Counted from the stretch's first letter, positions 44,632-57,148 are shown. The stretch: DNA of 64,000 nucleotides from Z2-YC6860 sp963758225 (GCA_963758225.1 CAVWUJ010000008.1:1-64000); one strand, 5' to 3'. Notes: generated by a model from the letters alone, not told the origin. A program made the numbers and translations.

Positions 44632-46651
44632 ATGCTCGACCTGGTGCGCAGACAGCTCAATCTCGACGCCGCGATCTTCTTCTTCTCGGCTGCCCTGTTC
44701 GGATGGCTGATCTGGTATTTCTACACTGGCTACGGCGGCCCGCAGGAGCTGGCGTCCCGGCTGATCTCGCTCGTCCTCATCCTCCAGATTCTGTTCATGT
44801 ACCGGGAGGACTATTTCTACAAATGGCTGCCGCCGCGCATCAACGATGCGATCATCGTGCTCTATGTCGGCATCTGTCTCTATGCGCTCTGGTACTTCTG
44901 GATCGAGTTCGAGCAGGTCGCGATCTACCGGCAGGGCTCCTACACCACGCAGGACTATATCGTCGGGCTGCTGATTTTTCTGCTGGTGATGGAGCTGTCG
45001 CGGCGGGTTCACCCGGTTCTGTTCTGGATCAATCTTTTCCTGGTCTTCTACACGCTGTAGGGGTTCCTCAGCCCGTTCGATTTCTTCTGGCATCCGGGCA
45101 CGTCGTTCTATCGCGTGGTGACGTCGAGCACGGTGGAGTTCTCCACCGGCATCTACGGCATCTATGGCCAACTCGCGCTGACGATCATCGCCGCGTTCCT
45201 GCTGCTGGCGGCAGCCGCGCGCGGCTTCGGTGCGCAGGCTGCCATGATCAATGTCATGCGGCGGCTGGCTGGCGGCTCGCGCCAGATGGTGCCGCAGGCG
45301 ACCGTGCTGGGCTCGCTGGCGGTCGGCACAGTGAGCGGCAGCGGCTCGGCCAACGCGGTCGTGGTCGGCAGCATCACCATCCCGCTGATGAAGCGTTACG
45401 GCGTGCCGCCGACCTTTGCCGCGGCGGTGGAGACGGCCGCCTCCATGGGCGGATTGCTGATGCCGCCGCTGATGGGCGTCGGCGCCTTCCTGATGTCGGG
45501 CTTTCTCGGCGTGCCTTACTGGGACGTCGTCGCCCGCGGCTTCGCGCTGGCGCTGGTCTATTATATCGCGCTGGCGCTTGCGGTTTATCTCCTGTGCGCG
45601 CGCGTGCTGCCGCGCGACCGCGTGCCGGTGAACAAGGTCCTGCCCTACGAGGCGGTGAAGACGTCGATCTTCTTCATCTCGGTCGCGTTCCTCATTTTCC
45701 TGATGGGCTGGGTCGGCATCGGTGAGCTTCTGGCTGCGCTCTACACCGCGGGGTTCATGTTCGCGCTGCTTCTGGCCGCGTTCCTCTATTTCAAATATGT
45801 GCTGAAGGATCCTCAGGTCGCCAAGGAAACGCTTCTGGCGAACGTCCGGCTGCAGTATCGAGACCCATGCCGAGATGACGTCCTATCTGACGCTGCTGCT
45901 GGCGACGCTCGGCATCATGATCGGCCTGTTCACGGTGACGGGCTTCATCAACCGCATGGGCGCGACGCTCTTGGAGCTCGGCGCCTGGAACGTGATGGCC
46001 ATGATCGGCATGGCCTATCTGTTCGGCTGGCTGCTCGGCGCCGGCTTGCCGCCGACGGCGACCTATATCATCGGCGCGGTGATCATCGTGCAGCCGCTGG
46101 TGCAGCTCGGCATCAACCCGTGGGTGGCGCACTTCTTCGTGTTCCTCCTGTCGGTCTGGGGCGAGCTGTCGCCACCGACATCATTGACGGCGGCGATCTC
46201 GGCGAAGATCGCCGATACGTCCTTCATGCGGACGATGTGGGAGGCGTTGAAAATGTGCATCCCCATCACGCTGATGACCTTCGCGATCTTCACCCGGCCG
46301 AACATGGTCACGGTCACGGGCTGGCCGCAGCTCGTCGATGCGACGCTGGTTCTGATCAGCGTCTGCGGCATCTCGTTCGCCATGTTCGGACGCTTCATGC
46401 GCGCTCCGCCGATCGACTGGGCGTTGCGGATCGCACTGGCGGGGCTGTCCTTCGTGGTGATGTTCCACCCCGACACGGCAACGTCCGCAACGTTCGCTGT
46501 ACCGCTTCTGATCGCCACGATCTTCGGCATCTGGCGGCATGCCCATGTCACGGAGCCCGCGGCGCCGCTGGCGGTGGAGCAGGCCGCCTCGCTACCGGGC
46601 GATGAAGAGCTGGCGCATATGATGGCCGACGCCCGCCGCGACATCGGTTGA
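44632..46651 (+). CDS. TRAP transporter fused permease (TAXI type), in-frame TAG and one frameshift
   Basis: Inner-membrane carrier joining the small and large TRAP permease units, about 672 residues. Blocks are AAIFFFSAALFGWLIWYFYT, DYIVGLLIFLLVMELSRRVH, STVEFSTGIYGIYGQLALTI, GSLAVGTVSGSGSANAVVVG, TAASMGGLLMPPLMGVGAFL and GWLLGAGLPPTATYIIGAVI. After FYTL the codon at 45058-45060 is TAG, and the frame goes on as GFLSPFDFFWHPGTSFYRVV; relatives have Tyr there. An extra C at 45859 shifts the frame before ETHAEMTSYLTLL. With both repaired, the protein is complete. It works with the TAXI binding protein upstream; the substrate is unknown. Confidence 0.85.
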
Positions 46652-46652
46652 C

Positions 46653-46678
46653 GCGCGCCCCGGTTGATGAGGGCGCGC
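46653..46678 (+). terminator. GC-rich hairpin after the TRAP permease
   Basis: GCGCGCCC (46653-46660) and GGGCGCGC (46671-46678) form a perfect 8-bp stem with a 10-nt loop, two bases after the stop. No T-run, so termination is likely but not certain. Confidence 0.5.
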
Positions 46679-46779
46679 ATCGGTTATGCATGACAGGCGG
46701 CTGCCGGAGGTTGCCTTCGGTGGCCGCCTTCGTGCTATCGAGAGGCATCCGTTTGACCTCTCGCCCGTAAGAAGCCCCG

Positions 46780-48092
46780 ATGACCGAAACAAACGTCCGC
46801 GACCGCCTCGAACAGGCTCTGGCCCGCATCGCCGATCCGCAGGCGAGGGCGCTCGCGCCTGCCTCACCGTCTATGCCGATGCCGCGCGGCTTGCCGCCGA
46901 TGCCGCCGATGCCCGGGCGCGCGCCGGCATCTCGCTCGGCGCGCTCGACGGCGCGCTCGTCAGCATCAAGGACCTGTTCGACGTCGCGGGCGAGGTGACC
47001 CGCGCCGGCTCGCGCATGCTGGCCGAGGAGGGCAAGCCCGCGGCGGCGGATGCGCCGGTGGTGCGCGCGGCTGCGCGCGGCCGGCGCGGTCATCGTCGCC
47101 AAGACCAACATGACCGAGTTCGCCTTCTCACGGCGTCGGCACCAATCCGCATTTCGGCACGCCGGGCAACCGTGCCGACCGCAAGCGCGTGCCGGGCGGC
47201 TCCACCTCCGGCGGCGCGGTCGCGGTCGCCGACGAGATGTGCGAGATCGCCATCGGCAGCGACACCGGTGGCTCGACCCGCATTCCGGCCGCGCTCTGCG
47301 GCATCGTCGGCTGGAAGCCGAGGCGGCCAGCGCATCCCGCGCGAGGGCGCGTTTCCGCTGTCCTTCGCGCTCGATTCGATCGGGCCGATGGCGCGCAGCG
47401 TCGCCGATTGTGTCGTCGCCGACGCGGTGATGGCCGGCGAGAGCCGGCGACGCTCGAGCCGGCTCCGCTCGCCGGCCTGCGCATCGGCGGTGCGCAGGGG
47501 TGCCGCTCGAGGATATGGACGGCACCGTGGCGCCCGCGTTCGCGAGGGCGCTCGACAGGCTCGGCGGGGCGGCGCAAGCGTTCGGACGTCAAGCTCGCGC
47601 TGTTCGACAAGATGGTGCAGGTGAACGCGCGCGGCGGCATTCGCGCCGGCGGAGGCCTTCGCCATCCACCGCGAGCTGCTGGCCGCGCGCGGCGGCGACG
47701 TCGATCCGAATTCGTGCGCGCCCGCATCGACGCGCGGCGCGCACGATGAAGGCCGCGGACTATGTCGCAGATGATGCGCGACCGCGAGCCGGCTGATCGC
47801 GGCGATGGACGCGGTGTTCGACGATTTCGACGTGCTGGTGATGCCGACCACGCCGATCGTTGCGCCGACGCATCGAAGAGGTGGCGATCACCGAGGTTTT
47901 TGGCGCGCGCAACGTACTGTTGCTGCGCAACACCTCGATCGGCAATTTCTTCGATCTGTGCGCGATCACGCTGCCGCTGCAGGATCGGGCAACGCATTGC
48001 CTTGCGGCCTGATGCTGTTCGGCGCGCAATGGCGACGACCGCGGCTGTTTCAGGATCGCGGCGGCAGTCGAGAAGGCGCTGTGCGCGGCTGA
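46780..48092 (+). CDS. Amidase-signature-family amidohydrolase (heavily frameshifted)
   Basis: Pieces in several frames form one amidase: MTETNVRDRLEQALARIADP, ALDGALVSIKDLFDVAGEVT with the catalytic Lys, AVIVAKTNMTEFAFS, VPGGSTSGGAVAVADEMCEI with the cis-Ser, IGSDTGGSTRIPAALCGIVG with the nucleophile Ser, PLSFALDSIGPMARSVADC and AVFDDFDVLVMPTTPIVAPT. The Ser-cisSer-Lys triad is complete. At least a dozen indels break it. The amide substrate is unknown. The end is near 48092; later sequence no longer fits the family. Damage is too regular for ordinary gene decay because every motif is conserved. Confidence 0.8.
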
Positions 48093-48586
48093 TCGGCCGG
48101 CGTTTCGCGCCTATCTCGGGCGGCAATTCCGAGCAGTTTCACCTCACCCAAAGGAAGCCGGTCTTCGTCTGAACCATGACTCAGGACGCCCAGGTCAAAC
48201 GTTGTCGTGTCGCAATGCCGGACGGAAAGCCGCTTCACGAGTAGTGTCCTGGAATTGCGCAAGCCGGCGTCGCAGCGTCGAGCCAGCGCCATGAACGCGG
48301 ACCGAGAGCGGCGCATCGGGAGGGCCCATGCGCAGTTCCGCGCCAAAAGCTCGGCGGCTGTGCGTTGGACAGCTATCCGCATCGAGCTGCGCCGTGGTGT
48401 TGACGGCTTTCGCTGTCGACCGGAACGGCCGCGGTCGGAAAGCGCGCGCATCGCTGGGCTACCGTGGATCGGCCGAATCGACAAGATCCGAGCGTGGCGC
48501 GGTTCCGATTAACGCTCTGATGAACCCAAAGAAATACCCGCCGGGAGATCCGGTACGGTCTTTGCTTTCGATGCCGCGGTGCTGAG
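48093..48586. other. Gap without a recognisable gene
   Basis: About 490 bp between the end of the amidase and the 3' end of the leftward hydrolase. Open frames exist on both strands but show no family features. Given the indel density around it, a short gene could be hidden here. Confidence 0.4.
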
Positions 48587-49286
48587 CTACTTCAGCGGCT
48601 GGCCGATCGTCACGTCGACGTGCCGCACGTCTCGATCTAGCAGGACAACTGGTCGCCGGCGACGCAGGCGGCGACGCCGGACGGGGTGCCGGTCATGATG
48701 ATGTCGCCGGCGCTCGAGCGACACCAGCTGCGACAGCTTGTTGATGATCTCGGCACGTTCCAGATCATCTGCGTCGAGGTCGCCGTCCTGGCGCACCTCG
48801 CCGTTGCACGTCAGCGGATGCGGCCCTTGTCGGGATGGCCGATCTCGGCGGCCGGGCGCAGCGCGCCGCAGGGCGCGGAGAGTCGAACGACTTGCCGATC
48901 TCCCAGGGCTGCTTGATTCTTGCGCGAAGCGATCTGCAGGTCGCGGCGGGTCAGGTCGATGCCGACGCCGTAGCCCTAGACGTGGTCGAGCGCCTTCGCC
49001 GGTCGGGATGTTGCGGCCGCCGCTCTTCAGCGCGACCACGAGCTCGACCTCGTGGTGCAGGTCCTTGGTCAGCGGCGGGTAGGGGACGGTGCCGCCGTCG
49101 GGCACGATCATGTCCGGCATGCTTGGCGAAGAAGAACGGCGGCTCGCGCTCGTCCTTGCCCATCTCGCTGATGTGCTCGAGATAGTTGCGGCCGACGCAC
49201 CAGATGCGGCGGACCGGAAACAGTTCGGACGATCCCGGGATCGCGAGGGCGGCCTGCGGCCGGCGGCGAAACACGTAGCTGCTCAT
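48587..49286 (-). CDS. Fumarylacetoacetate hydrolase family protein (frameshifts, two in-frame TAG)
   Basis: A protein of about 230 residues of the FAHD1/2-oxo-acid hydrolase type. SELFPVRRIWCVGRNYLEHI and DEREPPFFFAKHA are the opening blocks; DGGTVPYPPLTKDLHHEVEL carries the metal-binding Glu residues. Later parts are GVGIDLTRRDLQ, EVRQDGDLDADDL and GDIIMTGTPSGVAA, ending DVTIGQPLK-like sequence. In ALDHV-GYGVG the codon between is TAG (near 48975) where relatives have Tyr. A second TAG (near 48649) replaces the residue before IETCGT, probably Glu. Several indels also occur. The substrate cannot be named; hydrolases of this type split acylpyruvates or decarboxylate oxaloacetate. Confidence 0.8.
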
Positions 49287-49499
49287 GCGGTTTCTTCGGA
49301 TTTGAGGGACGGGGACGGCCGGGTGAAGCGAGCAGTCGCGGCAGGCCGTGCGCCGGTCCGGGTTTCTGGGAAATGCGGGGTCCAGATATCACAGGGCCGC
49401 GGAGGGTCAAAGCACGGCCGGGTGAGTGCTGTCCCGGGTTCCGGGATTATGGCTTAAACGGTTGATATAACTTCTGTATTTTAGAAGCGATGCAGGCTC

Positions 49500-51324
<1,825 letters not shown>

Positions 51325-51461
51325 CCGGTCTCGGCCTGAAGCGTGCAATCGGCGGCCAGGGCCTGAACAGCCCGGGCTTACGCCGCCCTGCTTCCTTGCC
51401 CGTCGGCCGGCGGATTTTCAAGCCAAAACAGGGCCTGTCGGAGGCGCGAAGCCGTGCCGAG

Positions 51462-52486
51462 TCAGGCCGGAATGGCCGCGCGGTCGCCGTCGCGCCGGTC
51501 TCGCGTCATCAGATGCTGCTCCCAGGCCAGCGCATGCGCGACGATCGTGTCGAGATCGTCGAACTGCGGCGTCCAGCCGAGCAGTCGCCGGATGCGGCCG
51601 GCCTCGGCGACGATCGACACCGGGTCGCCCGGCCGGCGCGGCGCCGAGTCGCACGGCGAAGTTGCGGCCCGACGACGCGCTTCACCGCCTCGATCACCTC
51701 GAGCACCGAGTAGCCGTGGCCGTAGCCGCAGTTGAGCGTGGCGCTGTCGCCGCCGCGCCGCAGATGGCGCAGCGCCGCGAGATGCGCGCGGGCGAGATCG
51801 GTGACGTGGATGTAGTCGCGGACGCAGGTGCCGTCGGGCGTCGGATAGTCGGTGCCGAACACGTCGAGCTTCGCGCGCTGGCCGAGCGCGGCCTCGACCG
51901 CGACCTTGATCAGATGCGTGGCGTCCGGCGTCGACTGCCCGGTGCGCAGCTGCGGATCGGCGCCGGCGACGTTGAAGTAGCGCAGGATCACATGGTCGCA
52001 GCCCGTGCGCGGCGCCGGCGTCGCGCAGCATGATCTCGGTCATCAGCTTCGAGGTGCCGTAGGGCGACATCGGCGCCGGCGGCGCGTCCTCGGCGACCGG
52101 CACCTGTGCCGGATTGCCGTAGACCGCCGCGGTCGACGAGAAGATGAAGTGCTTCACGCCGCCCTTCACCGCGGCCTCGATCAGCGCTGCGGGAATTGGC
52201 GGTGTTGTTGCGGTAGTAGCCGAGCGGATCGCGCACCGAATCCGGCACCACGATCGAGCCGGCGAAATGGATGATCGCGTCGACGCTGGTGCGCGTCGAT
52301 CAGCGCGTCGACCAGGGTCTCGTCGCCGGCGTCGCCGACGATCGAGCGGCACCGGCTTGCGGCAGCGCCGATGCGAAAGCCGGTGGACAGATTGTCGAGC
52401 ACGACCACACGCTCGCCGGCATCGGCCAGCGCGTGCACCATGTGGCTGCCGATATAGCCGGCGCCGCCCGTCACCAGCACCGTCAT
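51462..52486 (-). CDS. galE: UDP-glucose 4-epimerase GalE (frameshifted)
   Basis: Converts UDP-glucose and UDP-galactose. MTVLVTGGAGYIGSHMVHAL carries the NAD motif; GERVVVLDNLSTGFRIGAA follows. Later VPDSVRDPLGYYRNN, KHFIFSSTAAVYGNP with the catalytic Ser-Thr, MSPYGTSKLMTEIMLRD with the Tyr-x-x-x-Lys, MILRYFNVAGADPQLRTGQ, DYPTPDGTCVRDYIHVTDLA and, at the end, LLGWTPQFDDLDTIVAHALA. These are GalE hallmarks, especially the NVAGAD and CVRDYIHV blocks. Several indels. It sits among LPS genes and would supply galactose for core or O-antigen. Confidence 0.86.
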
Positions 52487-52627
52487 GGCCCGTCCCCGTT
52501 ATCTGCGGGCAGGCTGACGGCGTGCTGGCTCGTGTAGCCGGTTATCAGGCGTGGTTGACGAAGCGATGAGTGGTTCGCGATGGTTAATGAGCGGGTATAC
52601 TGAACCCGTACAAATTGTAACGCATCG

Positions 52628-53580
52628 ATGGCCGACATCCTCTTCATCAAAACCTCGTCGCTCGGCGATGTCGTCCACCACATGCCGGCGCTCACCGACG
52701 CCCGGCGCGGCATCCGCAGGCGCGCGATCGCCTGGGTGGTCGAGGAGGCGTTCGCGCCGCTGGTGCGGCTGCATCCGGCGGTCGACAAGGTCATCCCGGT
52801 GGCGACGCGGCGCTGGCGCGGGCGCTGCATCGCGCCGCGACGTGGCGCGAGATCGGCCGCTTCCGCCGGCTGCTGCGGCGCCGGCCTACGACAAGGTCAT
52901 CGATGCGCAGGGGCTGTCGCTCGGCGCTCATCGCGCGTGCGGCGCGCGGCGCCGGCATGGCTATGACGCGCAGCAGCATCACGGAGCCTTCGCGTCGCGC
53001 CTCTACGACGTGCGCCATCAGGTCTCGCGCGCGCTGCATGCGGTCGAGCGCAACCGCATCGCTGACCGGCCTGGCGCTCGGCTATACGCTGCGACGGGCC
53101 GCACCGATTACGGCCTGATCGCGCAGCGCTGCGCGATGCGGCGGCGCCCTATGCGCGTGCTGCTGCACGCCACCGCGCGGCGCGCAAGGAGTGGCCGGAG
53201 GAGCGCTGGCTTGCGCTCGCGCCGCTGGCTGCGGCAACGAGGCTTCGAGTGCGTCCTGCCCTGGGGCGACGCCGAGGAACGCTGCGCGCAGCGAGCGGAT
53301 CGCTGCGCGGCGATCCCGAACGCGGCCGCGTGCTCGACCGCCAGCCGCTCGACGCCATGGCGCAGGTGATCGCCGGCGCCGCGTTCGTCGTCGGCGTCGA
53401 CACCGGTCTGCTGCATCTCGCCGCGGCCTCGGCGTGCCGCTGGTCGGCGATCTTCGTCGGCAGCGAGCCGGCGCTGACCGGGCCGGTCGGGCGCGGGCCG
53501 ATCGCGATCGCTCGGCACGCGAGGCGCGCCCGCCGTCGGTCGCCGAGGTGCGTGCGCGGTCGAGCGCGTCGCGGCGCTGA
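52628..53580 (+). CDS. waaC: Heptosyltransferase I, WaaC-like (GT9, frameshifted)
   Basis: Glycosyltransferase of family 9 adding the first heptose to Kdo2-lipid A. MADILFIKTSSLGDVVHHMP is the standard opening; IAWVVEEAFAPLVRLHPAVD, YDKVIDAQGLS and, after frame changes, VLLHATARR with KEWPEERWLALA follow. AQVIAGAAFVVGVDTGLLHL is the donor-binding block, with AASGVPLVGIFVGSEPALTG after repair of two indels. It ends VERVAAL near 53580. WaaC is preferred over WaaF for the KTSSLGDVVH opening and the GVDTGLLHLA block. It opens a run of heptose genes. Confidence 0.83.
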
Positions 53581-53592
53581 GCGTCGAGGCAG

Positions 53593-54136
53593 TCAGCGGC
53601 CGTGTCTCGCTCGCAGGCATTGCTCGACGAAGCCGAGAGGTCGCCGCCGGCGAACAGATAGCCCGGCAGATGCCGGCGGCGCGCGCGGCCTCCATGTCGC
53701 TGTCCTTGTCGCCGATCAGGAAGCTGCCGGCCGGGTCGACCGGCCAGTGCCTGCATCAGGTCGAGGATCATGCCGGGCGCGGGCTTGCGCCAGTCCGATA
53801 TCCTGCGATAGGCCGCGACCGGCGCGTCGGGGTGGAACGGGCAATAGCGAACGTCGTCGATGCGCGCGCCCTGCGCGGCGAGTTCGGCGCGCATCCAGGC
53901 ATCGAGCGCGCGACATCGTCCTCGGTGAACAAGCCGCGCGCGACGCCGGACTGGTTCGAGACGACGAAGACGAAATAGCCGGCCTCGTTGAGCCGGCGGA
54001 TCGCGGCGGCCGCGCCCGGCATCCAGCGAAAGCGCTCGCGCGTGCCGATATAGCCGTCGTCGTGGTTGATCACGCCGTCGCGGTCGAGAAAGGCCGCCGG
54101 CTTGGCGGCAGCCGGTGTTCTGTGCTGTGCCGCCAT
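53593..54136 (-). CDS. gmhB: D-glycero-beta-D-manno-heptose 1,7-bisphosphate 7-phosphatase GmhB (frameshifted)
   Basis: HAD phosphatase in ADP-heptose synthesis, about 180 residues. AAFLDRDGVINHDDGYIGTR has the nucleophile Asp pair; NEAGYFVFVVSNQSGVARGL the Thr/Ser motif; RYCPFHPDAPVAAYRRISDW and RKPAPGMILDLMQ the zinc-loop and Lys regions; SFLIGDKDSDMEAARAAGI the last acidic motif. The end GDLSAFVEQCLRA-like sequence reaches TGA at 53593. Breaks near 53915, 53740 and 53660. It starts just after the gmhA stop on the same strand. Confidence 0.85.
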
Positions 54137-54142
54137 CGCATA

Positions 54143-54747
54143 TCAGCCCTTCGGCGCGTCGAACAGTCGCGCTCGACCATGCCGCAGATCGCGTGCGCGG
54201 CGGTGATGTGGATCTGCTGGATCAGCGCCGTGTCGTCGGCGGGCGCGACCAGCAGATGATCGCAGAGCGCGCCGCAGTCGCGCGCCCTTCGCGCCGGTGA
54301 AGCCGACGCGTGACGAGACCGCATCTCGCGCGCGGCCTTGAGCGCCGCGAGCACGTTGGGCGAGCGGCCGGAGGTCGAGATGCCGATGAACACGTCGCCC
54401 GGCCGGCCGAGCCCGCGCACCTGGCGCGCGAAGACGTGCTCGAAGCCGTAGTCGTTGCCGATCGCGGTCAGCGCGGAGGTGTCGGTGGTCAGCGCGAGCG
54501 CCGGCAGCGGCGCGCGGTCGAACTTGAAGCGGCCGACGAACTCGGCGGCGATGTGCTGGGCGTCGGCGGCGCTGCCGCCATTGCCGGCGAGCAGGATCTT
54601 GCCGCCGGCGCGCAGCGCGCGGCGATCGCCGCTCGGCGATCGCGCGCGATCGCGGCGATCAGCGCCGGCATCGCCGCAGCGCGCGGTCGCATCGCATCGC
54701 GCGAGCGGCGGAAATGGGCGGCGATCTCGTCGTCGCGGATCGGTCAT
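54143..54747 (-). CDS. gmhA: D-sedoheptulose 7-phosphate isomerase GmhA (frameshifted)
   Basis: First enzyme of ADP-heptose synthesis, a SIS-fold isomerase. GGKILLAGNGGSAADAQHIA with AEFVGRFKFDRAPLPALAL is the family signature, followed by LTAIGNDYGFEHVFARQVRG, GDVFIGISTSGRSPNVLAAL and HITAAHAICGMVERD with active-site His residues. The N-terminus is scrambled by indels but starts at 54747 in an ATGA overlap with the waaF end. The stop, after DAPKG, is at 54143. About 195 residues. Confidence 0.87.
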
Positions 54748-55835
54748 GCGCAGCGGGTGGTAGCGGCCGGCGCGGTCGTCCAGCGCAAGCGCACCAGCAC
54801 GTGCGTGCGACGGCGGTCAGCACCTGGCCTGCCGGGATGTCGCGCATGCAGCGGTGATGCATCAGCCGGCAGACCGGCTTGTGGCAGGGCCGGCAGGGCA
54901 CGTCGGTGCGGGTCTCGATCGACGGCGGCGAGCGGATTGAGCGGCGCCCAGTGCCACGGGCTGGTCGGGCCGAAAATGCCGATGCGTCGGCGTGCCGATG
55001 GCGGCCGCCACATGCAGCAGGCCGGAATCGTTGGACACCGCCGCGCGCGCGCACGCGAGCGCGAGGATCGCGTTGCGCAGGTCGTTGCGAGGTGAGGTCG
55101 CGCGCATGCGGGCCGGCCGCCGCGACGATCTCGGCGGCGAGCGTCGGTCTCGCCGGGCCCGCCGAGGACCCAGACCGCGCAGCCCTGCGCGGTCAGCCGC
55201 GCGCGCCAGCTCCGCGAAGAGGTGGCCGGCCAGCGCTTGCTCGGGCCCGACCGCGCCGGGCGCAAGGCGACCACCGGCCGCCGTCGTCGGCAAGGCCGCG
55301 CGGGCCGCGCCACTGCGCGACCTCCTGCGGCGGCACCACGAGCTCCGGCAGCGGCCAGTCGGCCGGCAGCGGGGCGCCCGCGGCAGCGCCAGCGCCGCGC
55401 AGCGGTCGATCATGCGCGGCAGCTTGCGTCTCGCCCCAGCGCAGGTCGTTGAGCAGGCCGAAGCGGGCCTCGCCGACGAAGCCGGTCCGCTCGGGAATGC
55501 CGGCCAGGAACGGCGCCAGCGCCGCCTTCCAGGTGCGCGGCATGACCAGCGCGGTGCCGTAGTTCTCGGCCCGCAGGCGCGTCGGCGAGCGCCGTGTGCT
55601 GGCCGAAGGCCAGCCGCTTGCGCGGCAGGTCGACGACGATGCCCTTGCGCACGCCGGGCATGTAGTCGAGCAGCGGCGCGCACAGCGTCGTGGTCAGGAC
55701 ATCGACCGGGCGGTCGGGCCAGCGGGCATTGCAGCAGCCGCACCACCGAGTGGCAGCGCACGAAGTCGCCGATCCACATGATAGGGGATCAGCAGGATCG
55801 GGCTGTGCCGGCCGCGGCGCCTGATCGGGAATGTT
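54744..55835 (-). CDS. waaF: Heptosyltransferase II, WaaF-like (GT9, frameshifted)
   Basis: Adds the second heptose of the inner core. PILLIPY followed in the next frame by MWIGDFVRCHSVVRLLQ is the opening; VLTTTLCAPLLDYMPGVRKG, IVVDLPRKRLAFGQHTALAD, MPRTWKAALAPFLAGIPERT, GFVGEARFGLLNDLRW and LPELVVPPQEVAQWRGPRG follow. The C-terminal donor block appears as NDSGLLHVAAAIGTPT and FGPTSPWHWAPLNPLAA. Indels are frequent. The start is not certain; no clean ATG precedes PILLIPY, so 55835 is approximate. The end overlaps gmhA by four bases. Confidence 0.8.
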
Positions 55836-56002
55836 CGTGAATTGGTTCGCTCTTCGAGTCCCGCCTCGGAGGCAGCGCGGTAGCCCGGCCCCGGCGGCAC
55901 TGTCCAGCCGCGAACGGCGAGCGCGATTCCATCCTCGCCAAGTTGCGCGGCGTCGCCGGCGCTTCGGGCAAAGGCGAATGATCAGGCATATGCGGGGCGG
56001 AC
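55836..56002. other. Divergent gap between waaF and hldD
   Basis: About 165 bp carrying the start regions of waaF (left) and hldD (right). No clear promoter or operator was found. Indels here could hide the true waaF start. Confidence 0.35.
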
Positions 56003-56998
56003 ATGCTGTCTGGTCACCGGCGGCGCCGGCTTCATCGGTTCGAACATGGTCGCCGGCCTCAACGAGGCCGGCCGCAGCGACGTCGTCGTCAACGACCGTC
56101 TCGGACCGACGGCAAATGGCGCAATCTCGCCAAGCGCCAACTGGCCGACGTGGTGCCGCCGGCCGATCTGATCGCGCTGGCTCGAGGGCCGCAAGCTCGA
56201 CGCCGTGATCCATCTGGGCGCGATCTCGGACACCACGGCGACCGACGCGCGACCTGGTGCATCGAGACCAACTTCCGGCTGTCGCTGACGCCTGCTCGAC
56301 TGGTGCACGGCCACGCGCACGCCGTTCATCTATGCCTCGTCGGCGGCGACCTATGGCGACGGCGAGGCCGGCTTCGTCGACGACGGCTCGCCCGAGGCGC
56401 TGCAAGCGGCTGCGGCCGATGAACCTCTATGGCTGGAGCAAGCATCTGTTCGACCTCGCGGTCGTCGACCGGCATGCGCCAAGCGGCGAGACGATGCCGC
56501 CGCAATGGGCCGGCCTGAAGTTCTTCAACGTGTTCGGGCCCGAACGAGTATCACAAGGGCGAGATGACGAGCGTGCGTCGCCAAGCGCTTCGACGACGTC
56601 CAAGGCGGCCGGCACGCGTGCGCGCTGTTCAAGTCGCACGCCCGGCATCGCCGACGGCGACCAGCGGCGCGACTTCATCTATGTCGACGATGCCGTGGCG
56701 GTGGTGCGCTGGCTGCTCGACGACCCGTCGGTCTCCGGCATGTTCAATGTCGGCACCGGCAAGGCGCGCAGCTTCCGCGACCTGATCACGGCGATGTTCG
56801 CGGCGATCGGCCGCGAGCCCGAACATCGAATACGTCGACATGCCCGAGGCGATCCGCGGCCAGTATCAGTATTTCACGCAGGCCGACGATCGAGAAGCCT
56901 GCGCAAGCGCCGGCTACAACGGCGGCTTCACGCCGCTCGAAGAGGCCGTGAAGCGCTACGTCACGCACTATCTCGAACAGCCGGACCGCTATCGCTAG
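56003..56998 (+). CDS. hldD: ADP-L-glycero-D-manno-heptose 6-epimerase HldD (frameshifted)
   Basis: Last enzyme of ADP-heptose synthesis. After removing an extra T in the fourth codon the opening is MLLVTGGAGFIGSNMVAGLN. Then RRDVVVNDRLGTDGKWRNL-like sequence, KLDAVIHLGAISDTTATD, PFIYASSAATYGDGEAGFVD, RPMNLYGWSKHLFDLAVVDR with the Tyr-x-x-x-Lys, MPPQWAGLKFFNVFGPNEYH and GDQRRDFIYVDDAVAVVRWL. About 325 residues. At least twelve indels; nearly all are single extra C or G between codons (for example 56250, 56260, 56542, 56576, 56821, 56888, 56908). All key residues are present. Confidence 0.87.
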
Positions 56999-56999
56999 A

Positions 57000-57102
57000 G
57001 CAATTCCAGGAAAAGTGTGGAGCGGTTTTCCGTCCGGAATTGCGGTCAAGCAGAGAGAGCAATTCCAGGAAAAGTGTGGAGCGGTTTTCCGTCCGGAATT
57101 GC
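57000..57102. repeat. Two tandem copies of a 44-bp REP-like palindrome
   Basis: GCAATTCC...GGAATTGC elements at 57000-57043 and 57059-57102 are identical across the 44 bp, including the core AGTGTGGAGCGGTTTTCC, and are spaced 59 bp start to start. Related palindromes are dispersed in Hyphomicrobiales genomes. They lie between convergent hldD and kdsD and begin two bases after the hldD stop. Confidence 0.9.
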
Positions 57103-57148
57103 GATCAAATAAAGAGCCTGAGCGGCCCGACCGATTCCGTGACGGCGA

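Noticed and set aside
46780..48092. Amidase as an ordinary pseudogene
   Set aside because: All catalytic motifs are perfectly kept despite a dozen indels, which does not fit relaxed selection; base-level error is more likely.
48093..48586. Rightward 101-codon and leftward 144-codon frames in the gap after the amidase
   Set aside because: Both are Arg/Ser-rich with no motif and no ribosome-binding site.
38520..48977. TAG codons read as pyrrolysine or another recoded residue
   Set aside because: None of the families is a pyrrolysine protein, replaced residues differ (Gln, Tyr, Glu), and no supporting genes are in the window.
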